The position numbers and the translations under genes were made by a program. Below the pieces are notes generated by a model that was not told where the DNA came from, made no database searches, and worked only from the letters and a program-made list of their open reading frames with translations. Source: Siccirubricoccus sp. G192 (GTDB lineage Bacteria > Pseudomonadota > Alphaproteobacteria > Acetobacterales > Acetobacteraceae). Taken from it: DNA of 64,000 bases. The DNA lies in NCBI RefSeq assembly GCF_019084075.1, contig NZ_JAHREN010000001.1, forward strand, positions 3,135,501 through 3,199,500, written 5' to 3'. Positions 8,930 to 20,939 of this stretch are shown piece after piece; the stretch's first letter is position 1, and each line of letters starts with the position of its first letter.

Positions 8930-9360
8930 GGCGCCGGCGGCACCTGGATCACCGCCAGGAACAGCCCGAGCTGGCGCACCGCCTGGGCGAAGGTCTCATA
9001 ATTCACCGGCTTGGTGATATAGACATTGCAGCCGAGGTCGTAGCAGCGGCGAATCTCCCGCTCGTCATCCGTGGTCGTGAGCACGATCACGGGCGCCAGC
9101 CGCAGCTCCGGGTCATCCTTCAATTGGGTCAGGATCTCGGTACCGCTCATATCCGGCAGGTTGAGGTCGAGCAGCACCAGCAGGGGGCGATGCTGCTTCC
9201 GGCCGGGGCCGAGCAGGTGATGCAATGCGGCGGTGCCGCTGGCGAAATGCCGCACCTCGTTGAAGAGGCCGGCGCGCTTCAGGTTCTTCTCGATCAGCCG
9301 GGCATGGCCCTCGTCATCCTCGATCATGACGATGGTCACGGCATGCGCTGCGGTATTCAT
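8926..9360 (-). CDS. single-domain response regulator (Rcp1-like)
   Basis: 144-residue stand-alone receiver domain without an output domain. Visible are the acidic pair IEDDE, the phosphoacceptor Asp near residue 65 in LLDLNLPDMSG, the conserved Thr in VLTTTDDE and the Lys near 117 in ITKPVN. The sequence matches the Rcp1/CheY-like regulators that pair with phytochrome-type histidine kinases. It overlaps the upstream kinase gene and the downstream receiver-kinase gene by four bases each (ATGA), so translation is probably coupled. A longer reading to 9444 runs into the kinase gene and is not used. Confidence 0.92.
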   Translation of the reverse strand: MNTAAHAVTIVMIEDDEGHARLIEKNLKRAGLFNEVRHFASGTAALHHLLGPGRKQHRPLLVLLDLNLPDMSGTEILTQLKDDPELRLAPVIVLTTTDDEREIRRCYDLGCNVYITKPVNYETFAQAVRQLGLFLAVIQVPPAP

Positions 9361-10850
9361 GCGGTGTTCTCCCCGAAACTGGGCAGCGGCGCGAGCGGCA
9401 GGGTGACACGGAACACCGAGCCCTGGCCCGGTGTCGAGTCGCATTCGACATTACCGCCAAGCCGCCGCGCCAGCGCCCGGACATGCGCGAGACCAATGCC
9501 CTCGCCCGGCCGGTCCTGCGCGCCGGAGCGGCGGAACAGCTCGAAGATGCGGCCATGGTCGCGGGGAGCGATGCCGCGGCCATTGTCGGCGACGTCGAAA
9601 CTGGCCAGGCCGCGCGCCGCCCGGCCAGTGACGGTGATGCGGCCGGGCCTGGCGGGATCGAGGTACTTGACCGCATTGTCGATCAGGTTGCCGAAGATCT
9701 GCTCCAGCGCGGTCCGGTCGGTGACGATGTCCGGCAGGCTGCCCTCGATCGTCAGTTCCGCCCCCGCTTCCGCCAACTGGTGGCGCAGGCTATCGGCGAT
9801 GCCGGCGATCAGCGCCCCCATTGCCACCGGCTCCGGCGCCAGGGCGCGGCGCCCCTCGCGCGAGAGGCGGAGGATGGCGCTGATCAGCCGGTCCATGCGC
9901 TCGGTCGAGGAGCGGATGAAGCCGATCGCCTCCGGGATATCCGCCGTCACCGCTTCCCTGGCGGCGTCGGTCACCAGGTGTGGCGCCTCGGCTTCGGCCT
10001 CGCGCAGCAAGGCGTCCAGTGCCGCCACCGCAACCTCCAGCTCGGCGGTGAAGCCCATGACATTCACCAGCGGCGCCCGCAGGTCGTGCGAGACGATATA
10101 GGCGAAGCGCTGGACCTCCTCATTGGCCGCCTGAAGCAAGGCGGTGCGCTCGGCCACCCGCTCCTCCAGCCCGGCATTGGCCGCCTCGACCTCCAGCCGG
10201 GCGCGTTCCAGGTCGCCCGCATAGCGGAAGGCAAGGCCGGCGGAACCCACCGCCACTATCGCGACCAACCCGAGCGCCCCGGCGGCGCCGAGCAGCAATG
10301 CGCGGCTGGACCGGTGCAGGCCCTGGCTGCGCTCGGCGAGGCGAGTGGTGCTGCGGGACTCGATTCCTGCCAAGGTCTCCCGGATCGAGTCCATCACCTC
10401 CTTGCCTTCGCCCCTCCGGACCCGGTTGATGGCCGCCTCGCGGTCGCCGGCTTCGGCGAGAGCGAGGGTTTCCCGCAACTCCGCGAGCTTTCGCTCGGCA
10501 AGGTCCTGCAGCGCCTGGACCGGACCCGGGCGGCCGCCATCCCGGATGACCTGCTCGGCCAGGAGGGGCAGCACCTTCGGCAGGGCTGTGGTGGCGTCCT
10601 GATAGGGGCCCAGGTACTGCTCCTGGCCGGTCAGCAGGTATCCGCGCTGACCGGTTTCGGCGTCCTGGAGCAGGCTGAGCGCCTGGCTCAACTTGACCCG
10701 TACCTCCTGGGTCGCGGCGACGCCGGTGGCATAGCCCCGCGCCTCGTCCACCAACCAGACCAAGCCGGCGCCGAGGCCGAGCAGCGCCGCGAAGCCGACC
10801 GCGGTCAGCAACAGCATCGCTCGGCCAAACACGGCCTTGTTCAAGGGCAT
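9357..10850 (-). CDS. CHASE3-domain sensor histidine kinase
   Basis: 497-residue membrane-bound kinase, first gene of the three-gene operon. A transmembrane helix at about 12-34 is followed by a periplasmic CHASE3 domain (about 40-180, with QDAETGQRGYLLTG as its signature), a second helix at about 185-207, a coiled coil, and a HisKA domain with FAYIVSHDLRAPL (His about 255). The HATPase domain shows the N box FGNLIDNAVKYL, the G1 box VADNGRGI and the G2 box GEGIGLAHVRALA. CHASE3 is a sensory domain of unknown ligand. The start is the ATG at 10850; only a weak ribosome site is seen. It is divergent from the transketolase-like gene. Confidence 0.9.
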   Translation of the reverse strand: MPLNKAVFGRAMLLLTAVGFAALLGLGAGLVWLVDEARGYATGVAATQEVRVKLSQALSLLQDAETGQRGYLLTGQEQYLGPYQDATTALPKVLPLLAEQVIRDGGRPGPVQALQDLAERKLAELRETLALAEAGDREAAINRVRRGEGKEVMDSIRETLAGIESRSTTRLAERSQGLHRSSRALLLGAAGALGLVAIVAVGSAGLAFRYAGDLERARLEVEAANAGLEERVAERTALLQAANEEVQRFAYIVSHDLRAPLVNVMGFTAELEVAVAALDALLREAEAEAPHLVTDAAREAVTADIPEAIGFIRSSTERMDRLISAILRLSREGRRALAPEPVAMGALIAGIADSLRHQLAEAGAELTIEGSLPDIVTDRTALEQIFGNLIDNAVKYLDPARPGRITVTGRAARGLASFDVADNGRGIAPRDHGRIFELFRRSGAQDRPGEGIGLAHVRALARRLGGNVECDSTPGQGSVFRVTLPLAPLPSFGENTA

Positions 10851-11027
10851 GGGGGGGCGATCCAGGGGGAGGGGCGGGACTTACCGGGAAGCCGGCTGTA
10901 TGCCGCAATGACATCCCCGTGATGCCACCTGGCGGACCGGCAAGGGACGGAAACGCGGTTGGAGAGCCTTGCCGAGCCCGGTCCCGAAGGGCCAGATGCA
11001 GCGGCAAGCCCGAGGGGAGAGAGTCCC

Positions 11028-13421
11028 GTGAACATCCTGACCAGCACCGCCGCCCCCACCCCTTCGGGCGCCGAGGCCGCGCGGCTGCGGCTGCTGCACG
11101 CGATCGAGCGGAAGCTGCTCTGGCTCTCGGCCTGGATGATTCACCACGCCAACCATGTTCGGCCGAACCGGGACGGGCTGAAGGTGGGGGGCCACCAGGC
11201 GTCCTGCGCCTCGGTCATCTCCATCATGACGGCGCTCTATTTCGAGATCCTGCGGCCCGAGGACCGGATCGCGGTGAAGCCGCATGCCGGGCCGGTCTTC
11301 CACGCCATGAACTACCTGTTCGGCCGGCAGGAGCGGGCCAGGCTGGAGACGCTCAGGGCCTTCCGCGGCATCCAGCCCTACCCCTCCCGGGTGAAGGACG
11401 GGGCGGAGGTGGATTTCTCCACCGGCTCGGTCGGGCTCGGCGTGGCGCTGACCTCCTTCGGCTCGCTGGTGCAGGACTACGTGCGGCTGCACGGGCTCGG
11501 CCGGGCGGAGATCCCGGCGGGGCGGCATGTGGCCATCGTTGGCGATGCCGAACTCGATGAGGGCAATATCTACGAGGCCCTGCTGGAGGGCTGGAAACAC
11601 GACATCCGCAATGTCTGGTGGATCATCGACTACAACCGCCAGAGCCTCGATTCGGTGGTGCAGGACCGGCTCTTCGGCCGGATCGAGGGGCTGTTCCGGG
11701 ACATGGGCTGGAACGTCGTCACCCTGAAATACGGCCGCATGCTGGAAGCCGCCTTCGCCCGGGAGGAGGGCGAGACGCTGCGGCGCTGGATCGATGACTG
11801 CCCGAACAGCCTCTATTCCGCGCTGACCTTCCAGGGCGGCGCCGCCTGGCGGGTGGCGCTGCTGGCCGATCTTGGCCGCGTCGCCGGCGTGCGGGCGATC
11901 ATCGACCCCCTCTCGGACGAGGAGCTGGGGGCGCTGATGACCAATCTCGGCGGGCATGACGTGCAGACCCTGCTGGAGGCCTTCCGCGCCCAGGACGCCG
12001 CCGGCGACCAGCCCACCTGCTTCATCGCCTATACCATCAAGGGCATGGGCCTGCCCTTCGCCGGTCACAAGGACAACCATGCCGGGCTGATGAGCCGGGA
12101 ACAGATGGCCGGGTTCAAGCGCGAGCTCGGCATCCGCGACGGCCATGAATGGGATCCCTTCGAGGGGCTGGAGGTGCCGGAGGCGGAGCTCCGCGCCTTC
12201 ATCGAAAGCGTCCCCTTCGCCCGGCCGCTGGCGCCGGAGGGGCGCCGGCTGGTCGCGCCGGCCGTGCCGGTGCCTGCTGCCTTCCCGGTGCCGAAGGTTC
12301 CGGCCGGCCGGAAGCTCTCCACCCAGGCGGCCTTCGGCGAGGTGCTGGCGGAATTGGGCAGGGGCCAGGGGGAGGCCGCCGCCCTGGCCTCGCGTATCGT
12401 CACCACCAGCCCGGATGTAACGGTCTCGACCAATCTCGGCCCCTGGGTGAATCGCCGCGGCGTCTTCGACCGGCATCTGAAGAACGACGTCTTCCGCGAT
12501 GCGAAGCTTGCTTCCGCCCAGCGCTGGGGCATGTCGCCGCAGGGCCAGCATATCGAGCTTGGCATCGCCGAGCAGAACCTGTTCCTGCTGATGTCGGCCC
12601 TCGGCCTGTCGCATTCGCTCTATGGGGCACGGCTGCTGCCGGTGGGCACGGTCTATGATCCCTTCGTCAACCGCGGCCTCGATGCGCTGATCTATGCCTG
12701 TTATCAGGATGCGAGATTTCTTTTGGTATCAACGCCATCCGGCCTGACCCTCGCACCGGAAGGTGGCCAGCACCAGTCGGTCAACACGCCGCTGATCGGC
12801 ATCGCCCAGGACCGGCTGGCGAGCTACGAGCCCACCTATGCCGATGAAGTGGCGATCCTGATGGCCTGGGCCTTCGAGCATATGCAGAAGCCCGATGGGT
12901 CCGCGGTCTGGCTGCGGCTCTCGACCCGGGCGCTGGAACAGCCCAGTCGCAGCCTGGACCCTGCCGCGGTGGTCGCCGGCGGCTACTGGGTGGTGCCGCC
13001 GGCGCCGGGGGCACGGATCGCCCTGGCCTATCAGGGACCCGTGGCACCGGAAGCGCTGGATGCCTTCACCCAATTGCGCGAGGAGGTGCCGGAAGCCGGG
13101 CTGCTGGCCCTGACCAGCTCGGACCGGCTGCATGCGGAATGGCTGGCCCACCGTCGCGGCGCCCGCAGCGGCGGTGGTGCGACCCCGAGCCATATCGAGC
13201 AACTGCTTGGCCCCCTGGCACGGGATGCTGCGCTGGTGACGGTGCTGGATGGCCATCCGGCGGCGCATGCCTGGCTCGGCGCGGTGCGCGGGCAACGGGT
13301 GGTGCCGCTCGGCGTCGATCATTTCGGACAGGCCGGCGACCTGCCGGACCTCTACCGTGAATATGGGCTGGACGCGGAGGCCATCCTGGATGGCTGCGCC
13401 CAGGCGCTGCTCGGGGGGTAG
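11028..13421 (+). CDS. AceE-like transketolase-family thiamine diphosphate enzyme
   Basis: 797-residue enzyme related to homodimeric pyruvate dehydrogenase E1 (AceE) and transketolase. It has the early GHQASCAS segment, the thiamine diphosphate motif from GDAELDEGN through to NRQSLD, and the C-terminal pyrimidine domain with HIELGIAEQNLF (Glu for cofactor activation) and GARLLPVGTVYDPF. AceE-like features such as DHFGQAG near the end favour a 2-oxoacid substrate, but no E2 or E3 gene is nearby, so its reaction is uncertain. The GTG at 11028 is preferred over the ATG at 10959 because GAGGGGAGAG precedes it. It lies divergent from the histidine kinase. Confidence 0.8.
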   Translation: MNILTSTAAPTPSGAEAARLRLLHAIERKLLWLSAWMIHHANHVRPNRDGLKVGGHQASCASVISIMTALYFEILRPEDRIAVKPHAGPVFHAMNYLFGRQERARLETLRAFRGIQPYPSRVKDGAEVDFSTGSVGLGVALTSFGSLVQDYVRLHGLGRAEIPAGRHVAIVGDAELDEGNIYEALLEGWKHDIRNVWWIIDYNRQSLDSVVQDRLFGRIEGLFRDMGWNVVTLKYGRMLEAAFAREEGETLRRWIDDCPNSLYSALTFQGGAAWRVALLADLGRVAGVRAIIDPLSDEELGALMTNLGGHDVQTLLEAFRAQDAAGDQPTCFIAYTIKGMGLPFAGHKDNHAGLMSREQMAGFKRELGIRDGHEWDPFEGLEVPEAELRAFIESVPFARPLAPEGRRLVAPAVPVPAAFPVPKVPAGRKLSTQAAFGEVLAELGRGQGEAAALASRIVTTSPDVTVSTNLGPWVNRRGVFDRHLKNDVFRDAKLASAQRWGMSPQGQHIELGIAEQNLFLLMSALGLSHSLYGARLLPVGTVYDPFVNRGLDALIYACYQDARFLLVSTPSGLTLAPEGGQHQSVNTPLIGIAQDRLASYEPTYADEVAILMAWAFEHMQKPDGSAVWLRLSTRALEQPSRSLDPAAVVAGGYWVVPPAPGARIALAYQGPVAPEALDAFTQLREEVPEAGLLALTSSDRLHAEWLAHRRGARSGGGATPSHIEQLLGPLARDAALVTVLDGHPAAHAWLGAVRGQRVVPLGVDHFGQAGDLPDLYREYGLDAEAILDGCAQALLGG

Positions 13422-13456
13422 GGCGGCGAATATGGCCATTGCTGCCATGCCTCACC

Positions 13457-13485
13457 TTGGAAACCGTCACCGCCTGCGCTACACG
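13457..13485 (+). promoter_or_regulatory. candidate sigma-70 promoter for tRNA-Leu
   Basis: TTGGAA at 13457-13462 and TACACG at 13480-13485 are separated by 17 bases, giving a start about 35 bases before the tRNA. Both boxes are imperfect matches, so this is a weak prediction. Confidence 0.25.
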
Positions 13486-13526
13486 CCGCCCTTCACGGCT
13501 GCGGCGGCCCGCCGGGCCGGCGGCTT

Positions 13527-13611
13527 GCGGGCGTGGTGGAACTGGCAGACACGCCGGATTTAGGTTCCGGTGGCGCAAGCCGTGGGGGTTCAAATCCCTC
13601 CGCCCGCACCA
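13527..13611 (+). tRNA. tRNA-Leu (anticodon UAG)
   Basis: The acceptor arm pairs GCGGGCG (13527-13533) with CGCCCGC (13601-13607), followed by A and an encoded CCA. The anticodon stem CCGGA/TCCGG encloses TT-TAG-GT, with the anticodon at 13561-13563, which reads CUN leucine codons. The long variable arm (GGCGCAAGCCGT) and the T loop GGTTCAAATCC are both visible. The gene lies immediately upstream of tig. Confidence 0.95.
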
Positions 13612-13666
13612 CCGCCGCCGGCGTTTTTCCTGGGCCAGCGCTTTTCTTGGGATGGAACTGAAGACG

Positions 13667-15010
13667 ATGCAGGTGACCGAGGTCGCGAATGAGGGGCTGA
13701 AGCGGGCCTATACAGTTGTGGTCCCCGCGGGCGACATCGCGGCCGAGCGCGAGCGGCGGCTGGCCCAGTTGGGCCGGGAGCTGCGCCTGCCCGGCTTCCG
13801 CCCCGGCAAGATCCCGCCCAAGGTGGTGCAGGCCCGCTACGGCCAGGCCGTGATGGGCGAGGTGCTGGAGCAATCGGTCAATACCGCAACACAGCAGGTG
13901 GTGACCGACCGCGGCCTCCGCCCGGCCCTGCAGCCCAAGGTCGAGGTGGTGAATTTCGCCGATGGCACCGACCTGGAATTCAAGGTCGAGCTGGAACTCA
14001 TGCCCGAGGTGCCGATGCCCGACTTCGCCGGCATCGAGGTGGAGCGCCTGAAGGCCGAGCCCAGTGAGGAGCAGGTCGCCAAGGCGCTGGAGCAGATCGC
14101 CCAGCGCAACCGCAAGCTGGACGATGTCACCGAGACCCGTGGCGCCGAGAAGGGCGAGGTCGCGGTCTGCGACTTCATCGGCCGGCTGGTGGAGGAGCCG
14201 GGTGCCGAGCCCGGCGAGCCCTTCCCGGGCGGCTCCGCGACCGACATGCCGATCGAGGTCGCGGGCGAGGGCTTCATCCCGGGCTTCACCGAGCAACTGG
14301 AAGGCATTGCCCCGGGCGAGACCCGCACGATCGAAGTCAGCTTCCCGGCCGAATACGGGGCCAAGGACCTGGCCGGCAAGGCGGCGAAATTCGAGGTCAC
14401 CTGCAAGGGGCTGAAGAAGCCCAGCCTGCCGGCCATCGATGACGAATTTGCCAAGACCCTGGGATTTGAGGAACTGGGCAAGCTGCGGGAGGTGGTGACC
14501 CAGAGCCTGCAGCAGGAATATGACGGCCTCTCCCGCCTCAAGGTGAAGCGGGCGCTGCTCGATGCGCTGGCCTCCCGGGCGGATTTCGCAGTCCCGGAGG
14601 GGATGGTCGAGGCGGAATTCGGCCAGATCTGGCAACGGATCGAGGCCGACCTCAAGGCCGGGCGGCTGGACGAGGACGACAAGGGCAAGGACGAGGCGGC
14701 GCTCCGGGCCGAGTATCGCGGCATCGCCGAACGGCGGATTCGGCTCGGCCTGCTGCTTTCCGAGATCGGCCGGACCAACAATATCAGCGTCACCGCCGAG
14801 GAGCTGGGCCGGGCGATGCGGCAGGAAGCCGCCCGCTACCCGGGCCAGGAGCAGCAGGTGATGGAGTTCTTCCGCAAGAACCCGCAGGCGGCCGAGAATC
14901 TGCGCTCCCCCATCTTCGAGGAGAAAGTGGTGGATTTCATGCTGGAACTCGCCAAAGTGACTGAGCGCAGCGTGGCGCCCGAGGAACTTTCCACCGCCGC
15001 GGCGGCCTGA
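13667..15010 (+). CDS. tig: trigger factor, ribosome-associated chaperone
   Basis: 447-residue chaperone and peptidyl-prolyl isomerase that meets nascent chains at the ribosome exit. The N-terminal ribosome-binding domain contains GFRPGKIPPKVV (signature GFRxGKxP) near residues 44-55. A FKBP-like isomerase domain follows (CDFIGRLVE, the GEGFIPGFTEQLEG stretch and ETRTIEVSFPAEYG), then the helical C-terminal substrate-binding domain. The ATG at 13667 is used because in-frame starts upstream, including 13652, run into the tRNA or lack a ribosome site. Order tig-clpP-clpX-lon is widely conserved in bacteria. Confidence 0.96.
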   Translation: MQVTEVANEGLKRAYTVVVPAGDIAAERERRLAQLGRELRLPGFRPGKIPPKVVQARYGQAVMGEVLEQSVNTATQQVVTDRGLRPALQPKVEVVNFADGTDLEFKVELELMPEVPMPDFAGIEVERLKAEPSEEQVAKALEQIAQRNRKLDDVTETRGAEKGEVAVCDFIGRLVEEPGAEPGEPFPGGSATDMPIEVAGEGFIPGFTEQLEGIAPGETRTIEVSFPAEYGAKDLAGKAAKFEVTCKGLKKPSLPAIDDEFAKTLGFEELGKLREVVTQSLQQEYDGLSRLKVKRALLDALASRADFAVPEGMVEAEFGQIWQRIEADLKAGRLDEDDKGKDEAALRAEYRGIAERRIRLGLLLSEIGRTNNISVTAEELGRAMRQEAARYPGQEQQVMEFFRKNPQAAENLRSPIFEEKVVDFMLELAKVTERSVAPEELSTAAAA

Positions 15011-15142
15011 GCCCGGGATTCCGGAGGCTGCCTTGCCAAGGGGGCCTTTCGGCGCGGCTTCCGCTGCACCACATTAACCCTGATGGGCGATGCTGGGGGC
15101 CGCCGCCTCCGGTGCGCCCTCCAGGGACTGAAAGGCATAGTC

Positions 15143-15790
15143 ATGCGGGACCGTGATCCGGTCGAGGTCTACAACAATACGCTGGTGCCCATGGTCGTCG
15201 AGCAGACGGCCCGCGGCGAGCGTGCCTTCGATATCTATTCGCGGCTGCTGAAGGAACGGATCATCTTCCTGACCGGCCCGGTCTTCGACCAGGTTGCTGC
15301 GCTCACCTGCGCGCAGCTACTGTTCCTGGAGAGCGAGAACCCGAACAAGGACATCGCCTTCTATATCAATAGTCCTGGTGGCGTGGTTTCGGCCGGCCTC
15401 GCGATGTACGACACCATGCAGTATATCCGCAGCCCGGTGAGCACGGTCTGCATTGGCCAGGCCGCCTCCATGGGCAGCCTGCTGCTCACGGCCGGCGCCA
15501 AGGACAAGCGCTTCGCCCTGCCGAATGCCCGGATCATGGTCCACCAGCCCTCCGGCGGCGCCCAGGGCCAGGCCACCGACATCGAGATCCAGGCGCGCGA
15601 GATCCTGAAGCTGCGGCAGCGGCTGAACGAGATCTATGTGAAGCATACGGGTCAGCCCCTCGAAGCGATCGAGCGCAAGCTGGAGCGCGATACCTATATG
15701 TCTGCCGAGGAAGCCCGGGACTTCGGCCTAATCGATCAGGTGGTCGAACAGCGGCCGCCAGCGCCGGGGGCCGAAGCGGGCAAGGTCTGA
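15143..15790 (+). CDS. clpP: ATP-dependent Clp protease proteolytic subunit
   Basis: 215-residue serine protease subunit that forms the double heptameric chamber docked by ClpX. The catalytic serine is near residue 109 in [13 protein letters not shown], the histidine near 134 in [10 protein letters not shown], and the aspartate in the [12 protein letters not shown] segment. YINSPGG is the substrate-binding loop. The ATG at 15143 gives the standard family start; AAAGG lies upstream. The short propeptide is cleaved in the family. It is 132 bases after tig and 174 before clpX. Confidence 0.97.
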   Translation: MRDRDPVEVYNNTLVPMVVEQTARGERAFDIYSRLLKERIIFLTGPVFDQVAALTCAQLLFLESENPNKDIAFYINSPGGVVSAGLAMYDTMQYIRSPVSTVCIGQAASMGSLLLTAGAKDKRFALPNARIMVHQPSGGAQGQATDIEIQAREILKLRQRLNEIYVKHTGQPLEAIERKLERDTYMSAEEARDFGLIDQVVEQRPPAPGAEAGKV

Positions 15791-15964
15791 CCCGGCCGGA
15801 GTGCGGCGGGGCAGGCGGGGCGCTGGCCCTGACGCCTGACCTCACCGTTCCGCGAGCGCGCCGGGTCGGCCTAATGCTTTTCCCCCGATGACAGGGGGGC
15901 TACAGTCAAGCGAAGCGCCCCCCCTTGCCGACCCTTCCGGCGGCCGGGGGGGCGGGGAGTGCCC

Positions 15965-17221
<1,257 letters not shown>

Positions 17222-17297
17222 GAAGAGGCTGATCCGGCAACCGCATCCGGTCCTGGCGCTGGCGCGGCACCCTGGGGTGGCGCGCCGCGTTCAAGAC

Positions 17298-17327
17298 CTT
17301 GTTGGAGGATGCCGGGGGGACCCATTT
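17298..17327 (+). promoter_or_regulatory. candidate heat-shock (RpoH) promoter of lon
   Basis: CTTGTTG at 17298-17304 and ACCCATTT at 17320-17327 are 15 bases apart, similar to the E. coli RpoH pattern CTTGAAA followed by CCCCATNT. The site is about 104 bases upstream of lon, a classic heat-shock gene. The alphaproteobacterial RpoH consensus differs somewhat, so the match is suggestive only. Confidence 0.35.
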
Positions 17328-17430
17328 CTCCTGTATCCCGTGACGCCGCGGGCCGTGCCGCGCACCAGGCAGCGATGGAAGCATCCCTGGGGGCGGCCCG
17401 TGCGTCGACTGTCCCATAGCGAGGTCCCCA

Positions 17431-19848
<2,418 letters not shown>

Positions 19849-19859
19849 GGCATGGAATC

Positions 19860-19908
19860 GATGCGCGGCGCCGCGATCGGCATGCCGAATCGCCCGCCGC
19901 GCATCTTT
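19860..19908 (+). terminator. long nested hairpin after lon, terminator-like
   Basis: GATGCGCGGC (19860-19869) pairs perfectly with GCCGCGCATC (19896-19905). Inside lies a second stem of GCGAT/ATCGC (19873-19877 and 19889-19893) closing the palindrome CGGCATGCCG. Three T residues follow. The long structure begins 11 bases after the lon stop codon. The T run is short, so termination may be partial. Confidence 0.5.
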
Positions 19909-19932
19909 CCAGCCACAGAACCCGCGAAAAGC

Positions 19933-19946
19933 GGCGGTTAACCGCC
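19933..19946. repeat. 14-bp palindrome upstream of hup promoter
   Basis: GGCGGTTAACCGCC is an exact palindrome ending 20 bases before the predicted -35 box of the HU gene. It could be a protein-binding site or part of the read-through hairpin; the sequence alone does not decide. Confidence 0.35.
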
Positions 19947-19966
19947 CTGAATCGAGTTGCGCGTGA

Positions 19967-19996
19967 TTGACGCGCGAGAATCCTGCCCCTTACATT
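19967..19996 (+). promoter_or_regulatory. candidate sigma-70 promoter of hup
   Basis: TTGACG at 19967-19972 is one base from the -35 consensus after a G/C exchange. TACATT at 19991-19996, 18 bases on, matches the -10 at four of six positions. It lies about 70 bases upstream of the HU start in the only gap before that gene. Confidence 0.4.
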
Positions 19997-20065
19997 CGCT
20001 ATGGGTTTCAGACCCGGAATCGTCCGGGCCGGCGGTGGCTTCTTCAGGGAAGGGGGGTTTTCCAC

Positions 20066-20338
20066 GTGAACAAGCAGGATCTCATTTCGGTCGTTGCGGA
20101 AGCGGGCGACCTGCCGAAGGCGCGGGCGGGCGAGGTGCTCGATGCGGTGTTCGATGAGATCAAGAGGGCACTGAAGAAGAAGCAGGACGTGCGCCTGGTC
20201 GGCTTCGGCACCTTCTCCACCACCCGTCGCAAGGCGGGCAAGGGGCGCAACCCGCGCACCGGTGAGGAGATCAAGATTCCCGCTAGCACTACTGTGCGCT
20301 TCAAGGCCGGCAAGGGCCTGAAGGATGCGGTGAACTGA
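20066..20338 (+). CDS. hup: HU family DNA-binding protein
   Basis: 90-residue nucleoid protein that bends and compacts DNA as a dimer. It has the N-terminal helices (NKQDLISVVAEAGDLPKARA), the central VRLVGFGTFST strand segment and the DNA-binding arm with GRNPRTGEEIKIPA, where the conserved proline intercalates. The GTG at 20066 gives the exact length of the family; the frame is open upstream to 19967 but that part is intergenic sequence. A G-rich ribosome site precedes it. HU is commonly found right after lon in proteobacteria. Confidence 0.93.
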   Translation: MNKQDLISVVAEAGDLPKARAGEVLDAVFDEIKRALKKKQDVRLVGFGTFSTTRRKAGKGRNPRTGEEIKIPASTTVRFKAGKGLKDAVN

Positions 20339-20372
20339 TCCGAGGCCATTCGGGACCGGACTGGCGAGTCGG

Positions 20373-20398
20373 GGGGCGGCGCCAAGCGCCGGCCCTTT
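20373..20398 (+). terminator. terminator-like hairpin after hup
   Basis: CGGCGC (20377-20382) pairs with GCGCCG (20386-20391) around CAA; after one G-G mismatch the stem continues with GGG (20373-20375) against CCC (20393-20395), followed by TTT. It lies 35-60 bases past the HU stop. Confidence 0.45.
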
Positions 20399-20412
20399 CG
20401 CATTTCAGGGCT

Positions 20413-20441
20413 TTGCCGGCCGCCGGCAGTGCGGCTAGGAA
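20413..20441 (+). promoter_or_regulatory. candidate promoter of tRNA-Val
   Basis: TTGCCG (20413-20418) and TAGGAA (20436-20441) are spaced by 17 bases and end 11 bases before the tRNA. The -35 matches four of six and the -10 three of six consensus bases, but the position is what a tRNA promoter would need. Confidence 0.35.
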
Positions 20442-20451
20442 GGGGCCCCGC

Positions 20452-20523
20452 GGGCACTTAGCTCAGCGGTAGAGCGCCTGTCTTACACACAGGATGTCGG
20501 CGGTTCGATCCCGTCAGTGCCCA
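20452..20523 (+). tRNA. tRNA-Val (anticodon UAC)
   Basis: GGGCACT (20452-20458) pairs with AGTGCCC (20516-20522), with discriminator A at 20523 and no encoded CCA. The anticodon stem CCTGT/ACAGG closes the loop CT-TAC-AC, with anticodon TAC at 20484-20486. D loop AGCGGTA and T loop GGTTCGATCC are normal. Confidence 0.95.
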
Positions 20524-20573
20524 TGGAGACCGATGACGGGAAACCGGCGCCTCGCGCAATGCGCGGGACGCGC

Positions 20574-20602
20574 TTGACACCTACGGCGTGGGGGCCTAAA
20601 CC
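20574..20602 (+). promoter_or_regulatory. candidate promoter of tRNA-Asp
   Basis: A perfect -35 box TTGACA (20574-20579) is followed after 17 bases by TAAACC (20597-20602), a weak -10. The downstream tRNA begins 17 bases later. The consensus -35 in a GC-rich genome supports a real promoter. Confidence 0.5.
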
Positions 20603-20618
20603 CCGCCGCCTGTCGCGG

Positions 20619-20695
<77 letters not shown>

Positions 20696-20734
20696 CGCGA
20701 CAGCAGTAACAGCAACGGCGTCGCACCCGCTTAC

Positions 20735-20768
20735 GGGGCGGCGCCGTCGCCGTATTCTGGCCCCTTTT
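20735..20768 (+). terminator. terminator-like structure after tRNA-Asp
   Basis: GGGGC (20735-20739) pairs with GCCCC (20760-20764), enclosing a second small stem GGCG/CGCC (20740-20743 and 20748-20751), followed by TTTT. It is located 40 bases past the tRNA, before nuoA. Confidence 0.4.
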
Positions 20769-20939
20769 CGTTCCGGCGCGGCGAGCCAAAATGTTCGGTC
20801 CGAAGGCAATCTTCCCGCTATGGCGGAGTATGCGGGGCGCAGGTAATGTCCGGCCGCGCTGCGCTGCGGCATCCGCTGCGGCCCGGCCGGTTGCCGGTCC
20901 CATCGGGGCCGCGATGGTGTCTCGAAGGGCGAAGCAAGC

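Noticed and set aside
13527..13611. tRNA genes as integration sites for mobile elements
   Set aside because: No integrase, direct repeat or foreign gene is seen beside tRNA-Leu, tRNA-Val or tRNA-Asp.
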